Positions 34,714-43,071 of a DNA stretch of 64,000 nt are shown piece after piece. The position numbers were made by a program, and so were the translations under genes. Under the pieces are notes generated by a model. It ran no database searches. It saw only the letters and a list, made by a program, of their open reading frames with translations, and was not told the DNA's origin. How positions within the stretch are numbered: the first letter of the stretch is position 1; each line of letters starts with the position of its first letter. Source of the stretch: UBA1930 sp943371535 (GTDB taxonomy: Bacteria > Bacteroidota > Bacteroidia > Chitinophagales > Chitinophagaceae); the NCBI GenBank assembly GCA_943371535.1, contig CALRVE020000006.1, positions 77,755 to 141,754 on the forward strand, in the 5' to 3' direction.

Positions 34714-37521
34714 CTAATTATTAAAACTTCTTATTACAACATTTGGTCCACTGCTACCAGCACTTTTATGTAATCTAAAATTAAAGCTCAGCAAAAAATA
34801 GCGTTGTAAAACATTGTAGCTTACATCTTCAATATAGTTTTGGTTTACGTTTCTATTAATGCCAACATTTCTGTTCAACACATCAAATACAGATAGTTTG
34901 GCTTCTAATCTTTTATTCTTTAAAAAACTTTTGGCAATTGAGGTATTCCAAAAAGGTATATCTGTATTAAATCCATCTGCTCTTCCTCTATTAATGGTAT
35001 AATTTAAATTGTTATTGAGTACCAAACCCCAAGGCAAATAGTTGGTTATTTCTGTTTTATAAATCTGCGTAAGAAATTGATTATTCAATTGTGGTTGTAA
35101 AGAATAGGTTGCTTTTGTAAAACGCAAGTTGGCACTAGTTTGTATATCAATTACATTTTCTTTAAAGTACGATAAATTAATGGTTGGATTGAAAGACGTA
35201 TTATGAATATTATTGGTGAATCCATTTATGAGTGCAATATTTTTAATAGCATTTACACCCAATGAAACATCGGCTCTAAGGTTTAGCTTTTTTATAGGAA
35301 ATCCATAGTTTAAATTACCAAATAAAAAAGTTGTTCCATTTACATTAATAGGTTTAGTTGTTCTTACACCATTGCTTGTAAATTCATCGGCATATACTAT
35401 AGCATTTTGTGTAATGCTAAATGCCGCAAAAGCAAAGAAATTTTTTCTTGTTAAGGGATCAGCACTAAAAAAGTTTAGATTAATGTTATGAGCATAACTA
35501 CGTTTTAAGTTTGGATTTCCTTCAACTACATTCAATGGATCGGCAACATTTTGTAAAGGCTGTAATTGGCTTGTTGTTGGTTGTTGTGTACTAGTTGAAT
35601 AATTTAAACTCAGGTTTTTATAATTGCTGAATTTGTATTGAATATTGGTATTAGGCAATACATCGGTAAAGCTTTGTTTTATAGTATTGTTGTTAGTTAA
35701 GTTGGTGCTTGTTAATGCCGCCAATTGTACAGAAGCTCCTGTACTAAAATTTATTTTTTTTCTGTTGGTTCTATAATTTATAGACCCACCGCTGTAAGTG
35801 TAATTACTATTAAAATTATTACTTAGTAAGTTGTTCAGAGCATCGTATTTGCCAGAGTTACCGTTAAAGTCAAATGTTTGTCTGTTGCTTCTTCCAACAG
35901 TGCTATTATAAAAGCTACTCAATTCAATTAATGAACGTTTATCAATAGGTTCGGTATAAGTAATATTTGTACCAAAGCTATTGGTGTTTGCTTGAGTGGT
36001 ATTAATTTGATTGAGTAAAGAATCTTTAGCAGGCAATCCGATAGTATAAAATGTATTTTTAGTATTCAAAGTTCCATCTTGTTCACTGTTATTTAAATTC
36101 ATATTACCAGTAATAGAAAAGGTTCTACCTTTTTTCTTAAATTTTTTTCTAAACAATACATCATTGCTAAAAGCATATCCATTGGCAATGGTAGTTGTTT
36201 TATTAAATCCATCGTTCAACATTTGTTTAGTAGTAGTTTCAGAGCTAGAACTATTATAGTTATTATTTCTTTGCTGTTGTACACTTAATGAAGGAGTAAT
36301 TTTTATAGAAGTAAGACTATCAAACTTATGATCTATACTTACATTTAATCTTTGCTGCTGCAATTTTCTACGGCTTTCGTTAGCAGCAATATAATTAAAA
36401 TTATTGCCAGGTAAAATATATTGCCTTTCGGTTGCTCTTGTTGTTCTTAAATCTACATCGCTTGCTGTAAAGCTTGCATTTACATCGGTTTTCTTGGCAT
36501 TAAAATTATTGTTGTAGTTTATACCTCCTGCAAATGTGGTTGCAACACCTTGTTGGTTTTGCCCTAAGCCTGTAACTGGTAAACCCAATCCACCTTGATC
36601 ATCAGCTTGTGTTCTAATAGTTATACCACCACCATTACGCATTCCATTTCTTATTTCGCCCGAAAAATTTAATACATCACTCATGCTAAAACCTTGTTTA
36701 TTGGTATTGTTACCCATGCCAATTAAACTCATTTGTTTTTCTCCATTAAACTTGTTTAAATTGGTTTGAGCATCGTAACGTTCATTGTTGCCTGCACCTG
36801 CTGCAACTCTTCCAAATACTGCATTGTTACGGTCTTTTTTTAATTTTAAATTAATGGCTTTAGAACTGTTGCCATCGTCCACTCCTGTAAACTCAGCTCT
36901 ATCACTTTTTTTATCAAATACTTGTACTTTATCAATAGCATCGGCATCTAAATTTTTGGTGGCCATTTTGGGATCGCCATTAAAAAAGTCTTTACCATTT
37001 ACAAACACTCGGTTTACTTGTTGTCCGTTTATTCTAATAGTTCCATCAGCATCAACAGTAACACCGGGTAATCGTTTCAATAAATCTTCTACAACAGCGT
37101 TAGGCTGTGTTTTAAAATTCTCTGTATTAAATTCTAATGTATCGCCATTAATTACTACAGGCGGACGTTTTGCATTTACAGTAATATCTGAGAGATTAGA
37201 AATGTCTGTCATGGCAACATTTCCAATATTGAGTTCACCATCGTTGGTAACATTAATATTTTTCCAAACAGAAATATATCCAACATAAGATGTAGATAAT
37301 AAATATGCACCTTTTGATACTTGCTTTAAAATAAACACACCACTAGAATCGGCTCGGGTAAAATTAATTAAGGTAGAGTCTTTAGCATTTACTAGAGATA
37401 CTGTTGCAAATGCCAATCCTTTTTTTGAAGCAGTATCAAGCACAACGCCTTTAATTTGTGTATTTTTTTGGGCAAGAATAGTTAAAGGAAAAATGAGCAA
37501 TAACAATAAAAAACGATGCAT
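34714..37521 (-). CDS. TonB-dependent-type outer-membrane barrel protein with regulatory domain
   Basis: 935 residues from ATG at 37521, where the signal peptide MHRFLLLLLIFPLTILAQ begins. Twenty codons upstream are open but contain the promoter region. Residues about 22-110 form a carboxypeptidase regulatory-like domain (IKGVVLDTASKKGLAFATVS). A plug-like domain follows (about 120-230, with LLKRLPGVTVDADGTIRING), then the OMP_b-brl_3 type barrel to the C-terminal RYFLLSFNFRLHKS. The substrate is unknown. A -7 element and a 20-base palindrome lie just upstream. Confidence 0.88.
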   Translation of the reverse strand: MHRFLLLLLIFPLTILAQKNTQIKGVVLDTASKKGLAFATVSLVNAKDSTLINFTRADSSGVFILKQVSKGAYLLSTSYVGYISVWKNINVTNDGELNIGNVAMTDISNLSDITVNAKRPPVVINGDTLEFNTENFKTQPNAVVEDLLKRLPGVTVDADGTIRINGQQVNRVFVNGKDFFNGDPKMATKNLDADAIDKVQVFDKKSDRAEFTGVDDGNSSKAINLKLKKDRNNAVFGRVAAGAGNNERYDAQTNLNKFNGEKQMSLIGMGNNTNKQGFSMSDVLNFSGEIRNGMRNGGGITIRTQADDQGGLGLPVTGLGQNQQGVATTFAGGINYNNNFNAKKTDVNASFTASDVDLRTTRATERQYILPGNNFNYIAANESRRKLQQQRLNVSIDHKFDSLTSIKITPSLSVQQQRNNNYNSSSSETTTKQMLNDGFNKTTTIANGYAFSNDVLFRKKFKKKGRTFSITGNMNLNNSEQDGTLNTKNTFYTIGLPAKDSLLNQINTTQANTNSFGTNITYTEPIDKRSLIELSSFYNSTVGRSNRQTFDFNGNSGKYDALNNLLSNNFNSNYTYSGGSINYRTNRKKINFSTGASVQLAALTSTNLTNNNTIKQSFTDVLPNTNIQYKFSNYKNLSLNYSTSTQQPTTSQLQPLQNVADPLNVVEGNPNLKRSYAHNINLNFFSADPLTRKNFFAFAAFSITQNAIVYADEFTSNGVRTTKPINVNGTTFLFGNLNYGFPIKKLNLRADVSLGVNAIKNIALINGFTNNIHNTSFNPTINLSYFKENVIDIQTSANLRFTKATYSLQPQLNNQFLTQIYKTEITNYLPWGLVLNNNLNYTINRGRADGFNTDIPFWNTSIAKSFLKNKRLEAKLSVFDVLNRNVGINRNVNQNYIEDVSYNVLQRYFLLSFNFRLHKSAGSSGPNVVIRSFNN

Positions 37522-37542
37522 AATAATGTTGATTTGAGGGCT

Positions 37543-37550
37543 CAAAAGTA
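37543..37550 (-). promoter_or_regulatory. -7-like promoter element of the outer-membrane protein gene
   Basis: The minus strand reads TACTTTTG, matching TAnnTTTG, 22 bases before the ATG at 37521. The -33 position falls within the adjacent palindrome. Confidence 0.45.
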
Positions 37551-37561
37551 GTTGTGCAATA

Positions 37562-37581
37562 TTGTTAAACCGGTTAAACAA
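37562..37581. promoter_or_regulatory. 20-base near-perfect palindrome, candidate operator
   Basis: TTGTTAAACCGGTTAAACAA is a palindrome with a single mismatched pair. It lies about 12 bases upstream of the -7 element and covers the expected -33 region of the outer-membrane protein promoter. Confidence 0.45.
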
Positions 37582-37697
37582 CTTGTTTATAAGGTTAATG
37601 ATTGTTAATGTTATTGGTGTGGATAGTTTTTAATGAATGAAGAGTACTACACTTTATTTGTTTGAGGCTTTTTGTTTGTTTTACGATGGAGTAAATA

Positions 37698-37735
37698 TTT
37701 CACACAAAGCAACAAAGTATACAAAGTTCACAAAG
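37698..37735 (+). repeat. Intergenic repeat family A, copy 2
   Basis: 38 bases beginning TTTCACACAAAGCAACAAAG. The reverse complement of 62115-62152 is identical except for one base. It is built from irregular CACAAAG/ACAAAG units. Confidence 0.8.
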
Positions 37736-37895
37736 GGAAAAGCCACAACGAATCAACGAGACAAAGTTGTACAATGTAAAAACTTATTGAAACTCTCTAG
37801 CTTCTTTGTTCTGTGGTGAAGAAAAAAACAACTGCATTTTGGTTTTTACAATAGAAAGTAGTTCTTTTAAAAACTATTCGAAAAAGCCAAAGTAG

Positions 37896-38501
37896 ATGGA
37901 AGTAAATAAAGTAAAAAAAATTGTAGTTATTGGTCCTGAAAGTACAGGCAAAAGTACTTTATGTGCTATGTTAGCTCACCATTTTAAAACAGAATGGTGT
38001 GCCGAATTTGCAAGAGACTTTTTATTAACCAATGGAACTAATTACACATTTGACGACTTAGCTATTATTGCCAAAGGACAATTGGCTTTAGAAGATGAAG
38101 CTACTCTAATGGTAAGTAGTAAGTGGGAAATGGGGAGGGGTGAAACAACATTTATTAATACTACTAATTTAACTACCACTCACCATTCTCCAATGCTTTT
38201 TATAGATACCGATATGTATGTAATGAAAGTTTGGTGTGAATATGTTTTTGGCAAATGCCATCAGTTTATTTTAGAAGAAATTATACACAGAAAATACGAT
38301 TTGTATTTACTCTGTAACATTGATTTGCCTTGGGTAAAAGATGAATTAAGAGAATATCCTGATGAACAACCAAGACAAGAATTGTATAAAATTTATAAAG
38401 ATCTTTTAATGAATCAATCTGTTCCTTGGGTTGAAATAAGTGGTACCAATGATCAACGTTTTGATAAAGCAATAGAAGCTGTTCAGCGGTATATAAAATA
38501 A
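37896..38501 (+). CDS. NadR-like P-loop kinase (ribosylnicotinamide kinase type) with an insertion
   Basis: 201 residues. The P-loop is GPESTGKST (residues 13-21). ARDFLLTNGTNYTFDDLAIIAKGQ and FIDTDMYVMKVWCEYVFGKCH match the Bacteroidota AAA_28/NadR-type proteins, as does DLPWVKDELREYPDEQPR. Such proteins phosphorylate nicotinamide riboside. From memory, relatives are about 175-180 residues. Here residues about 72-99 (38111-38191) form an extra low-complexity segment between the DEA and LFIDTDMYV motifs. It encodes terminal imperfect inverted repeats. The catalytic motifs are intact, so the protein is probably still active. Confidence 0.88.
   Translation: MEVNKVKKIVVIGPESTGKSTLCAMLAHHFKTEWCAEFARDFLLTNGTNYTFDDLAIIAKGQLALEDEATLMVSSKWEMGRGETTFINTTNLTTTHHSPMLFIDTDMYVMKVWCEYVFGKCHQFILEEIIHRKYDLYLLCNIDLPWVKDELREYPDEQPRQELYKIYKDLLMNQSVPWVEISGTNDQRFDKAIEAVQRYIK
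38111..38191 (+). repeat. Repeat-like in-frame insertion within the NadR-like gene
   Basis: GGGAAATGGGGAGGGGT (38125-38141) and ACCACTCACCATTCTCC (38175-38191) are imperfect inverted repeats (13 of 17 pairs) separated by 33 bases. The segment is G-rich then C-rich, unlike the gene around it, and keeps the reading frame. Confidence 0.55.
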
Positions 38502-38504
38502 ATT

Positions 38505-39287
38505 TTACTCTAGTTCACCTTCATCATTGGGGCGTCTAAAAAATCTATACGGATTAGGTTTTCCTCTTTTATGTGCTTCAAAACATTGCTGAATATAGTA
38601 GCCAAACTCTAAATCGTTGAAGGTTTGTAACAAATAATAATCGGGTCTATACCTATTCATAAAAGTATCTAACTCTGGCGATTTTAAACCTGTAAGTTTA
38701 ATTACCAATGAACGTTTAAACCTAAAATCTATATACTTATCTTCTTCTTGTTGTTTCAACCTACGTTGTAAAGCTAAAATTTGTCTGGTACGTTTAAATC
38801 GAAACATATTAATAAACTCGTTCAAATCAATTCCAACCGAAACCCCTGGAGTAGTATTATATCCGGGCGAAGAAGGGCTTAATCGAATACCAGGTTTTTT
38901 AAAATCGAATATTTTAGCATAGTCTTTTCTGTTCTGTAATGAATCGTATCTATAATATCTATTTCTCACTTTTACTTCTGGTAATTCAGCAGCTTTAATG
39001 TGAATCATTACATTAAAATCTGATGTGTTGGTGATAGTATCTACAGGATACTTCATGGTGTTTTTTCCAATTACCGAAAACCAAATTGAATCTTTGGTTC
39101 TAAGTGTTAAACTATAACGCCCAGCTGAATCTGTTACAGTACCTCTGCCTCCTGAACTTTGTACAGCAACAGCCTCTAATGGCCTACGTGCAGTAACATC
39201 GTACACAGTACCACTAATAGTGGTAAACTGTGCATGTGCAGTAAAAAATGTAAGCAGTAAAAAAAATATAGTAATTATTGTTTTAAT
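38505..39287 (-). CDS. Exported carboxypeptidase-regulatory-like domain protein with ATT start
   Basis: About 260 residues. The only ordinary start in frame is GTG at 39206, which would cut off the N-terminus. Reading on upstream gives KTIITIFFLLLTFFTAHAQ, a complete signal peptide, directly after an ATT codon at 39287-39285. The next codons upstream are GTT and ATA, then a TAA stop at 39296-39294. The mature protein starts with a carboxypeptidase regulatory-like beta domain (ISGTVYDVTARRPLEAVAV) and continues with a basic, helical, unrecognised region. ATT is a rare start. A mutated ATG is the alternative. It converges on the NadR-like gene with a 3-base gap. Confidence 0.75.
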   Translation of the reverse strand: MKTIITIFFLLLTFFTAHAQFTTISGTVYDVTARRPLEAVAVQSSGGRGTVTDSAGRYSLTLRTKDSIWFSVIGKNTMKYPVDTITNTSDFNVMIHIKAAELPEVKVRNRYYRYDSLQNRKDYAKIFDFKKPGIRLSPSSPGYNTTPGVSVGIDLNEFINMFRFKRTRQILALQRRLKQQEEDKYIDFRFKRSLVIKLTGLKSPELDTFMNRYRPDYYLLQTFNDLEFGYYIQQCFEAHKRGKPNPYRFFRRPNDEGELE

Positions 39288-39373
39288 AACTATTTAGTTT
39301 AGAAATGTAATATTAAGCACCATTTTGAAACAATGTATAACAAAGACGTTTATTAACGGTTTTTTGCATAATT

Positions 39374-39402
39374 AAAAACCCGAAAAATAATTTCGGGTTT
39401 TT
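39374..39402 (-). terminator. Intrinsic terminator of the ParA/esterase operon
   Basis: AAAAACCCGAAA (39374-39385) pairs perfectly with TTTCGGGTTTTT (39391-39402). It lies 12 bases after the esterase stop and can work in both directions. Confidence 0.75.
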
Positions 39403-39413
39403 AAAAAAGTAAT

Positions 39414-40145
39414 TTAAAACTTAGTATCTAAAATATAAGGTAACATTTTACGCCATGTTGGCCAATCGTGATGTATATCAGCTCCCCAAATATCTAAATC
39501 GTGCCAAATACCTTTATTCCATAAAACCTGACTAAATCTTTTATTGGCTTCAGGATCTTCAAAATTGCCAGTACCTGTTGCAATATGTATATGATGGCTA
39601 GCTTTTATTTTATTCAAATACCATTCATCGTTTAAGTTAGGTACATAATGAAATGGCGAATTAAAATATACTTGTTCATCCCAAAAGCCTTTGGTGTATT
39701 CACTTAAATCGTACACTCCACTCATGCTAATACAGCCATTAATAATATCTGGACGCTTTAAAAATAAGTTCATGCTATGTAAAGCACCAAAGCTTGCACC
39801 ACTGGTATAAATCATGGTTTCGGCACTGGTTGCATTTCTTATGTATGGAATTACTTCATTAAAAACGTAATTGTTAAACTGATTGTGACGTATAGCTTTA
39901 TGCTCAGGCAACATTTCATTATTTAGCCAACTTTCTTTATTAATACTATCTATACTAAATACCCTTAATTTACCAGAATTAATTAATGGAGCCAATGCTT
40001 CCATCATTTGAAAACGTTCGTACTCTAAGTAATCTGCTGCGGCAGTTGGTACTAATAATAATGCAAAACCAAAATGACCATAAGATACAATAGGCATTTC
40101 TTTGTTTAACGATGGGCTGTACCAAGAATCTATAAATTTATTCAT
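39414..40145 (-). CDS. Alpha/beta-hydrolase fold esterase
   Basis: 243 residues. The nucleophile elbow is SGASFGALHS (GxSxG). An acid follows in GTGNFEDPEANKR, and the His in GADIHHDWPTW completes a plausible Ser-Asp-His triad. It resembles the putative esterase (esterase D-like) family. No signal peptide is present, so it is cytoplasmic. The substrate is unknown. It is the last gene of an operon that also has a ParA-type ATPase and a small exported protein, with 11-12-base gaps. Confidence 0.83.
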   Translation of the reverse strand: MNKFIDSWYSPSLNKEMPIVSYGHFGFALLLVPTAAADYLEYERFQMMEALAPLINSGKLRVFSIDSINKESWLNNEMLPEHKAIRHNQFNNYVFNEVIPYIRNATSAETMIYTSGASFGALHSMNLFLKRPDIINGCISMSGVYDLSEYTKGFWDEQVYFNSPFHYVPNLNDEWYLNKIKASHHIHIATGTGNFEDPEANKRFSQVLWNKGIWHDLDIWGADIHHDWPTWRKMLPYILDTKF

Positions 40146-40156
40146 GTATGTGTTTT

Positions 40157-40699
40157 TTAAAATGAAGCACTATTAAAATTAGGCATTACTTGAAAGGTAG
40201 GTTTTTCTCCTAAGGGAACAATTACAATAATATTATTGGTAACTGTTTCGTTGGGTTTTAATGCAAACCCAATTTGCACTCTTATGTCTTCTATTCTATC
40301 TTTTCCGGTTGCACAATCTTTTATATTTGCTTTGGCAATGCTAAAAAAAGGCCTTGCTCTAATGCTTCCACTTTTAGATGTTAGTCTTTGTCCTGTTGCA
40401 TTTTTACAATCAAATCTTGCTAAATCATCTTTTGCTGTTGCTACTTCGCTAAAAGAGTTTCTTCGTTCGTACAAAAATAATTTTAAGCAATTACTTTTAT
40501 TGGTTGCATAAAGGGTTACTTCGTAACGGCTCATATCTTTTCCACCTGCCTCTTTGGTACTTTCATTTTTTATAGTGAATCCATATTGAATACCATCTAT
40601 TTCTATTGGTTCTTCTTCGGTAATTTTAGAAATGGGTTGGCTATAAGAAATGCTACTATAAGCAATAATTGTTAGTATTAAAAAATAAATTTTACGCAT
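40157..40699 (-). CDS. Exported hypothetical protein
   Basis: 180 residues. The signal peptide MRKIYFLILTIIAYSSISYS ends near residue 20. The mature part is beta-rich, with three cysteines (SNCLKLF, RFDCKN, KDCATG), and reads IQYGFTIKNESTKEAGGKDM near its start. I recognise no family. It lies between the ParA and esterase genes with gaps of 12 and 11 bases, so all three are probably one transcript. Confidence 0.65.
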   Translation of the reverse strand: MRKIYFLILTIIAYSSISYSQPISKITEEEPIEIDGIQYGFTIKNESTKEAGGKDMSRYEVTLYATNKSNCLKLFLYERRNSFSEVATAKDDLARFDCKNATGQRLTSKSGSIRARPFFSIAKANIKDCATGKDRIEDIRVQIGFALKPNETVTNNIIVIVPLGEKPTFQVMPNFNSASF

Positions 40700-40711
40700 G
40701 TAGTTAAGGGT

Positions 40712-41449
40712 TTAATGTATGCTGTGTTTACTAATTTCTTTCCATAAATCTCTATAACATTGGGCTGCATAGCTGCTATTGGCAAACTCAAATAAGGGTT
40801 GTTCATGCACCCCCATTTTTTCTACATCGCTTAAATAAGGAATATAATTTTTAAAGAAAATTCTATTGTTATAAAACGTTTGTAAAGTTTCGTGATGCAA
40901 TGTTTTTCTATGATCTACCATACTAAAAAAACATTTAATTTTTGCTTTATCTAACTCGTTTTCTTTAAAATACTGCACTACTGTTTCGTAAGAACGAATA
41001 GATAATGTAGTAGGAATATTGGGCATTACAATAGTATCGGCAGCATTAAAAATGTTTTCGTGTAATAGTGAGATACCGGGAGGACAATCTAAAATCAATA
41101 AATCAAATCCTTTAATATTGTTGATGATGGTTTTTAATCTTTTTTTACTTTGCTTGCTTTCATCAAAAATTAAATCGGCATTTCTGGCACTCATGTCTGC
41201 TGGAATTACCCAAAGATTTTCAAACGGAGAATCTTTGATTGCATCTTGAACATGCTCGTCTCCAGCAAAAATTTTTTTGCTTTCATTCTTTTCATTTTTT
41301 ACATGAAAGTAAAATGAAGAAGAACCTTGTGGATCAAGATCCCATAACAAAGTTTTTAAATTATTGGCGGCGGCTAAATAAGCAAAATTTACTGCTGCTG
41401 CTGTTTTACCAACACCACCCTTTAAGTTGTATAAAGCCAGTGTAATCAT
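40712..41449 (-). CDS. ParA/MinD-type ATPase
   Basis: 245 residues. The deviant Walker A motif KGGVGKT (residues 10-16) carries the signature Lys. Walker B reads LLILDCPPG. TLLWDLDPQGSSSFYF is typical of ParA. The family dimerises on ATP and moves DNA or protein cargo over surfaces. No parB or centromere-like repeats lie nearby, so this is an orphan ParA rather than the chromosomal partition gene. It leads a three-gene operon with an exported protein and an esterase. Confidence 0.9.
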   Translation of the reverse strand: MITLALYNLKGGVGKTAAAVNFAYLAAANNLKTLLWDLDPQGSSSFYFHVKNEKNESKKIFAGDEHVQDAIKDSPFENLWVIPADMSARNADLIFDESKQSKKRLKTIINNIKGFDLLILDCPPGISLLHENIFNAADTIVMPNIPTTLSIRSYETVVQYFKENELDKAKIKCFFSMVDHRKTLHHETLQTFYNNRIFFKNYIPYLSDVEKMGVHEQPLFEFANSSYAAQCYRDLWKEISKHSIH

Positions 41450-41567
41450 AGCTTTTAGTTTTTGGATGGGTAAAATAAGGAATTGTTACGGTAGAGCAAA
41501 GTTTTTGAGTGAGAAATATCATTGAAGTTGTAATTCTCTTCATAATCACTCTGCACAACAACCAACA

Positions 41568-42344
41568 CTATTCTCCCTTAAAAACAGGATTTCTCTTTTC
41601 TAAAAATGCTTGTACACCTTCTTTAAAATCGGCAGTTTCAGATGCTCGGCGTTGTAATTTATCTTCATTCATTAACTGCTCATCAAATGTGTGGCTGAAC
41701 GACCAATTAAGTGCTTTTTTGGTAAATGCCAATCCTTTTGTTGGCATTTGTGCCAATGTTTGTGCAATAGCTTTACTCTCGTTTTCAAACGTTTCGGCTG
41801 AGAAATACTTATAAATCATGCCTAGTCTTTCGGCTTCTATGGCTGAAATTTTATCGCCCAATAACATAATTGCACTTGCTTTTTGCCAACCAATTAATCT
41901 AGGTAACATAAATGTTCCTCCACTATCGGGTATTAATCCAATTTTAGAAAATGCTTGTATAAAACTGGCATTTTCATGGGCCACCACAATATCGCAACAT
42001 AAAGCAATATTGGCTCCTGCACCAGCTGCAACACCATTAATGGCTGCAACAATGGGTTTATCTAAATCTCTTATTTTTCTAATTATGGGGTTATAATGTT
42101 CGTATAAAATTCTATTCATTCCTGGTCCGTTGGGATCTACTACTTCTGCTAAATCTTGCCCAGCACAAAATGCTTTGCCACTGCCCGTTAAATAAACAGC
42201 ACGAATGGTTGTATCATTTTTACACTGGTCTAAAATATCTTGCAACAGCAAAGCCATTTCTCGGTTAAATGAATTGAATTTATCGGGGCGATTGAGTGTT
42301 ATAAAAGCGATTGAATCTTTTATTTCGAATAAAATAGATGACAT
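41568..42344 (-). CDS. paaG: Enoyl-CoA hydratase/isomerase, PaaG-like
   Basis: 258 residues of the crotonase fold. The oxyanion-hole segments are AFCAGQDLAEV and GVAAGAGANIALCCDI. The acidic SKIGLIPDSGGTFMLPRLIG loop matches PaaG/PaaB isomerases of phenylacetate catabolism, which convert the ring-epoxide CoA to oxepin-CoA. A general enoyl-CoA hydratase is the alternative. It follows mgtC, and paaD lies further upstream on the same strand, supporting a phenylacetate role. Confidence 0.82.
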   Translation of the reverse strand: MSSILFEIKDSIAFITLNRPDKFNSFNREMALLLQDILDQCKNDTTIRAVYLTGSGKAFCAGQDLAEVVDPNGPGMNRILYEHYNPIIRKIRDLDKPIVAAINGVAAGAGANIALCCDIVVAHENASFIQAFSKIGLIPDSGGTFMLPRLIGWQKASAIMLLGDKISAIEAERLGMIYKYFSAETFENESKAIAQTLAQMPTKGLAFTKKALNWSFSHTFDEQLMNEDKLQRRASETADFKEGVQAFLEKRNPVFKGE

Positions 42345-42383
42345 AATACATTTTTTGAATTGAATAAAATTGAATAGTATGAA

Positions 42384-43025
42384 TTAAGCTTCAAAGCTTT
42401 TCACTTCTGTATGGTTAAGTAAAAAATCATTTACAGCATCATAATTTCTATCGGGCGAACTAATTCTGTACGAATAAATAGCATCATTGTTTTCTTTAAT
42501 CACCTTCATGCAACGAAAGCTAATCTTTTTATCGGCTAAAAAAACTTCCATTTCTTTTTTAAAGTCTTCGCCTAATAAATGCGTACAAATTCTATAATCT
42601 TTTACTTTATGAAATTGGTTAATAAAATTTTGTACTGGCTCTAATACAAACAATGCAGTAACTACCATAGCAGTAACTACAATAGCCAATGGATAATTAT
42701 GATAACCAACAGCCATACCCAATGCTGCTGTAACCCAAATAAGTGCAGCTGTAGTTAATCCGTTTACACTAATGCCCTCTTTAAAAATTACACCTGCACC
42801 AATAAAACCAATACCTGTAACAATATTACTAGCAATTCTATCTGGACTAACATGATTACTTTCTTTAGATAATATCGTATATAAACAACTGCCCACACAA
42901 ATTAAAATCATGGTTCTAAAACCCGCAGGCTTACTTCTAAATTCACGTTCTAACCCAATTATTGCACCAATAACAAATGCAACAGAAACTTGAGCTGCTT
43001 CTTCAAAGTAAATAGATAAATTCAT
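42384..43025 (-). CDS. MgtC/SapB-family membrane protein
   Basis: 213 residues. About five hydrophobic helices occupy the first 140. The N-terminus has the conserved GAIIGLEREFRSKPAGFRT (residues 20-38). The C-terminal 70 residues form a soluble ACT-like domain (KISFRCMKVIKENNDA). MgtC-type proteins affect Mg2+ homeostasis and F-type ATP synthase activity in other bacteria. The gene lies between paaD and paaG on the same strand, with 46- and 39-base gaps. Confidence 0.88.
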   Translation of the reverse strand: MNLSIYFEEAAQVSVAFVIGAIIGLEREFRSKPAGFRTMILICVGSCLYTILSKESNHVSPDRIASNIVTGIGFIGAGVIFKEGISVNGLTTAALIWVTAALGMAVGYHNYPLAIVVTAMVVTALFVLEPVQNFINQFHKVKDYRICTHLLGEDFKKEMEVFLADKKISFRCMKVIKENNDAIYSYRISSPDRNYDAVNDFLLNHTEVKSFEA

Positions 43026-43071
43026 ACAACTAAATGTACTAGATTTTATAGAAAAGGAATAGTATTATTTA

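Larger units (their letters stand above)
37522..37895. other. 374-base intergenic region, no gene
   Basis: The region holds a -7 promoter element (37543-37550), a 20-base palindrome (37562-37581) and a repeat family A copy (37698-37735). A 60-codon open frame across the repeat is not a believable gene. I see nothing else recognisable before the NadR-like gene. Confidence 0.6.

Noticed and set aside
36785..37288. 167-codon open frame opposite the outer-membrane protein gene
   Set aside because: Antisense of the plug domain with no recognisable motif.
37681..37760. Clustered short CACAAAG-type units considered as a CRISPR array
   Set aside because: The units are irregular, with no constant spacer length and no cas gene nearby.
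37637..37819. 60-codon open frame on the plus strand between the outer-membrane protein and NadR-like genes
   Set aside because: It runs across repeat family A, and the protein it would encode is just the translation of the repeat (HKATKYTKFTK).
40712..41449. ParA gene taken as the chromosome partition locus or a plasmid sign
   Set aside because: No parB, centromere-like repeats or replication gene is nearby, and the flanks are ordinary chromosome genes.
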